Assembly: GCA_030038695.1 (NCBI GenBank)
Contig: JASHSN010000234.1
Span: 1-5,873 of the forward strand
Direction: 5' to 3'
Length of the DNA stretch: 5,873 nt
From: Nitrososphaeraceae archaeon
Lineage (GTDB): Archaea > Thermoproteota > Nitrososphaeria > Nitrososphaerales > Nitrososphaeraceae
The position numbers and the translations under genes were made by a program. This document shows positions 5,546 through 5,873 of the stretch, piece by piece. The first letter of the stretch is position 1; the number at the start of each line of letters is the position of its first letter. The notes beneath the pieces were generated by a model. That model made no database searches, was not told where the DNA came from, and worked only from the letters and a program-made list of their open reading frames with translations.

Positions 5546-5638
5546 TGTGGCTCTACCACAAATAAAATGTGAATTGTTATGATGTCATGACATTCGAAGT
5601 TATTGTCCATTAACTTTCGCCACTTATTGACATTTTAT
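5546..5638. repeat. Cluster of nested inverted repeats
   Basis: Four elements occur in about 90 bases. TGTGG-CTCTA-CCACA forms a hairpin at 5546-5560. An inverted pair ATAAAATGT (5562-5570) and ACATTTTAT (5630-5638) encloses a 12-base perfect palindrome ATGTCATGACAT (5582-5593) and a hairpin CGAAGTT/AACTTTCG with one bulge (5595-5601 with 5612-5619). It could be a structured RNA, a 3' end of the preceding small ORF, or protein-binding sites. Confidence 0.4.
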
Positions 5639-5696
5639 GGTCCTGTTGAATCTTCTTAGTGTTGAAGAATGTTGAAACAGTATTGGTAAACTAATA

Positions 5697-5873
5697 ATGA
5701 GAACACTTTTTAGTATAAGGCGCTGCTTCCAGTTTTGCATTTGTGTGCTGGTGCTTATACCCTTGTCAAGTTGGCCTCGTCTTGTATCTGGTATCAAAAT
5801 AATGTTATTCATTATACCTATACACCTTTTATTCATTATACCTATGAACTCATTGCTCCACAATTTAGAAATC
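5697..5873 (+). CDS. Weak partial ORF, hydrophobic, open at the right edge
   Basis: From ATG 5697 the frame stays open for 59 codons to the window end. It begins MRTLFSIRRCFQFCICVLVL, a basic N-terminus followed by a hydrophobic core like a signal peptide or first membrane helix, then a second hydrophobic stretch with a duplicated LFIIP. TTTTAT at 5633-5638 could be a promoter element. Against it: no clear ribosome binding site, low complexity, and a competing minus-strand frame (5624-5863) that is no better. Sequence beyond the edge would decide. Confidence 0.25.
   Translation, partial: MRTLFSIRRCFQFCICVLVLIPLSSWPRLVSGIKIMLFIIPIHLLFIIPMNSLLHNLEI
5805..5845 (+). repeat. Two 17-base direct repeats, 24-base period
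   Basis: TTATTCATTATACCTAT occurs exactly at 5805-5821 and 5829-5845. The 24-base period equals 8 codons, so in the plus-strand ORF it duplicates Leu-Phe-Ile-Ile-Pro. No third copy is seen on either side within the window. It could be a recent local duplication or paired protein-binding sites. Confidence 0.75.

Noticed and set aside
5624..5863. A 79-codon minus-strand frame at the right end
   Set aside because: It begins at TTG without a ribosome binding site, has low-complexity content created by the direct repeat, and no recognisable domain. A 38-residue version from an internal ATG has one hydrophobic stretch but is no stronger.
1..5873. CRISPR arrays, transposases, tRNA genes or a defence island
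   Set aside because: No regularly spaced repeat set, no transposase-like protein, no tRNA cloverleaf and no defence-gene motif was seen; the window looks like ordinary chromosome with interesting intergenic regions.

Overview
The window most resembles a chromosomal segment of an ammonia-oxidising-type archaeon (Nitrososphaerota/Thaumarchaeota, perhaps an AT-rich Nitrososphaerales member such as the Nitrosocosmicus group). The reasons are an archaeal class I CCA-adding enzyme paired with ThpR, the archaea-specific UPF0200/UPF0201 pair, archaeal TATA boxes about 30 bases ahead of starts with little or no leader, frequent TTG/GTG starts, and a stand-alone CheY-like receiver. The lineage assignment is inference from gene content and composition; there is no rRNA or other marker here.

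Positions 1-1605 (minus strand) hold an RNA-end-processing operon: thpR followed by cca, joined by an ATGA start/stop overlap, with cca running off the left edge. A divergent promoter region (1606-1736) separates it from a plus-strand pair, a UPF0200 P-loop nucleotide kinase-like ATPase and a UPF0201/COG1325 predicted RNA-binding protein, only 6 bases apart. The first half of the window is therefore dominated by RNA metabolism.

Positions 2805-3208 contain no convincing protein. They hold a strong TATA box, a 15-base perfect palindrome just ahead of the expected transcription start, several hairpins and a hairpin plus T-tract. This is the best candidate in the window for an unannotated small RNA gene. 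A single-domain response regulator follows (3209-3616). Next is a GC-richer interval with a 42-codon small ORF that also folds into consecutive hairpins, and then an SDR-family oxidoreductase started by TTG (3849-4565).

The right part (4671-5381, minus strand) encodes a small CxxC...CxxH putative zinc protein and a two-helix membrane protein, both apparently lineage-specific. From 5382 to the right edge there is no confident gene: a 31-codon single-helix small ORF, a cluster of inverted repeats, and a weak ORF open at the right edge that contains a 17-base direct repeat. I saw no tRNA, rRNA, CRISPR array or transposase.
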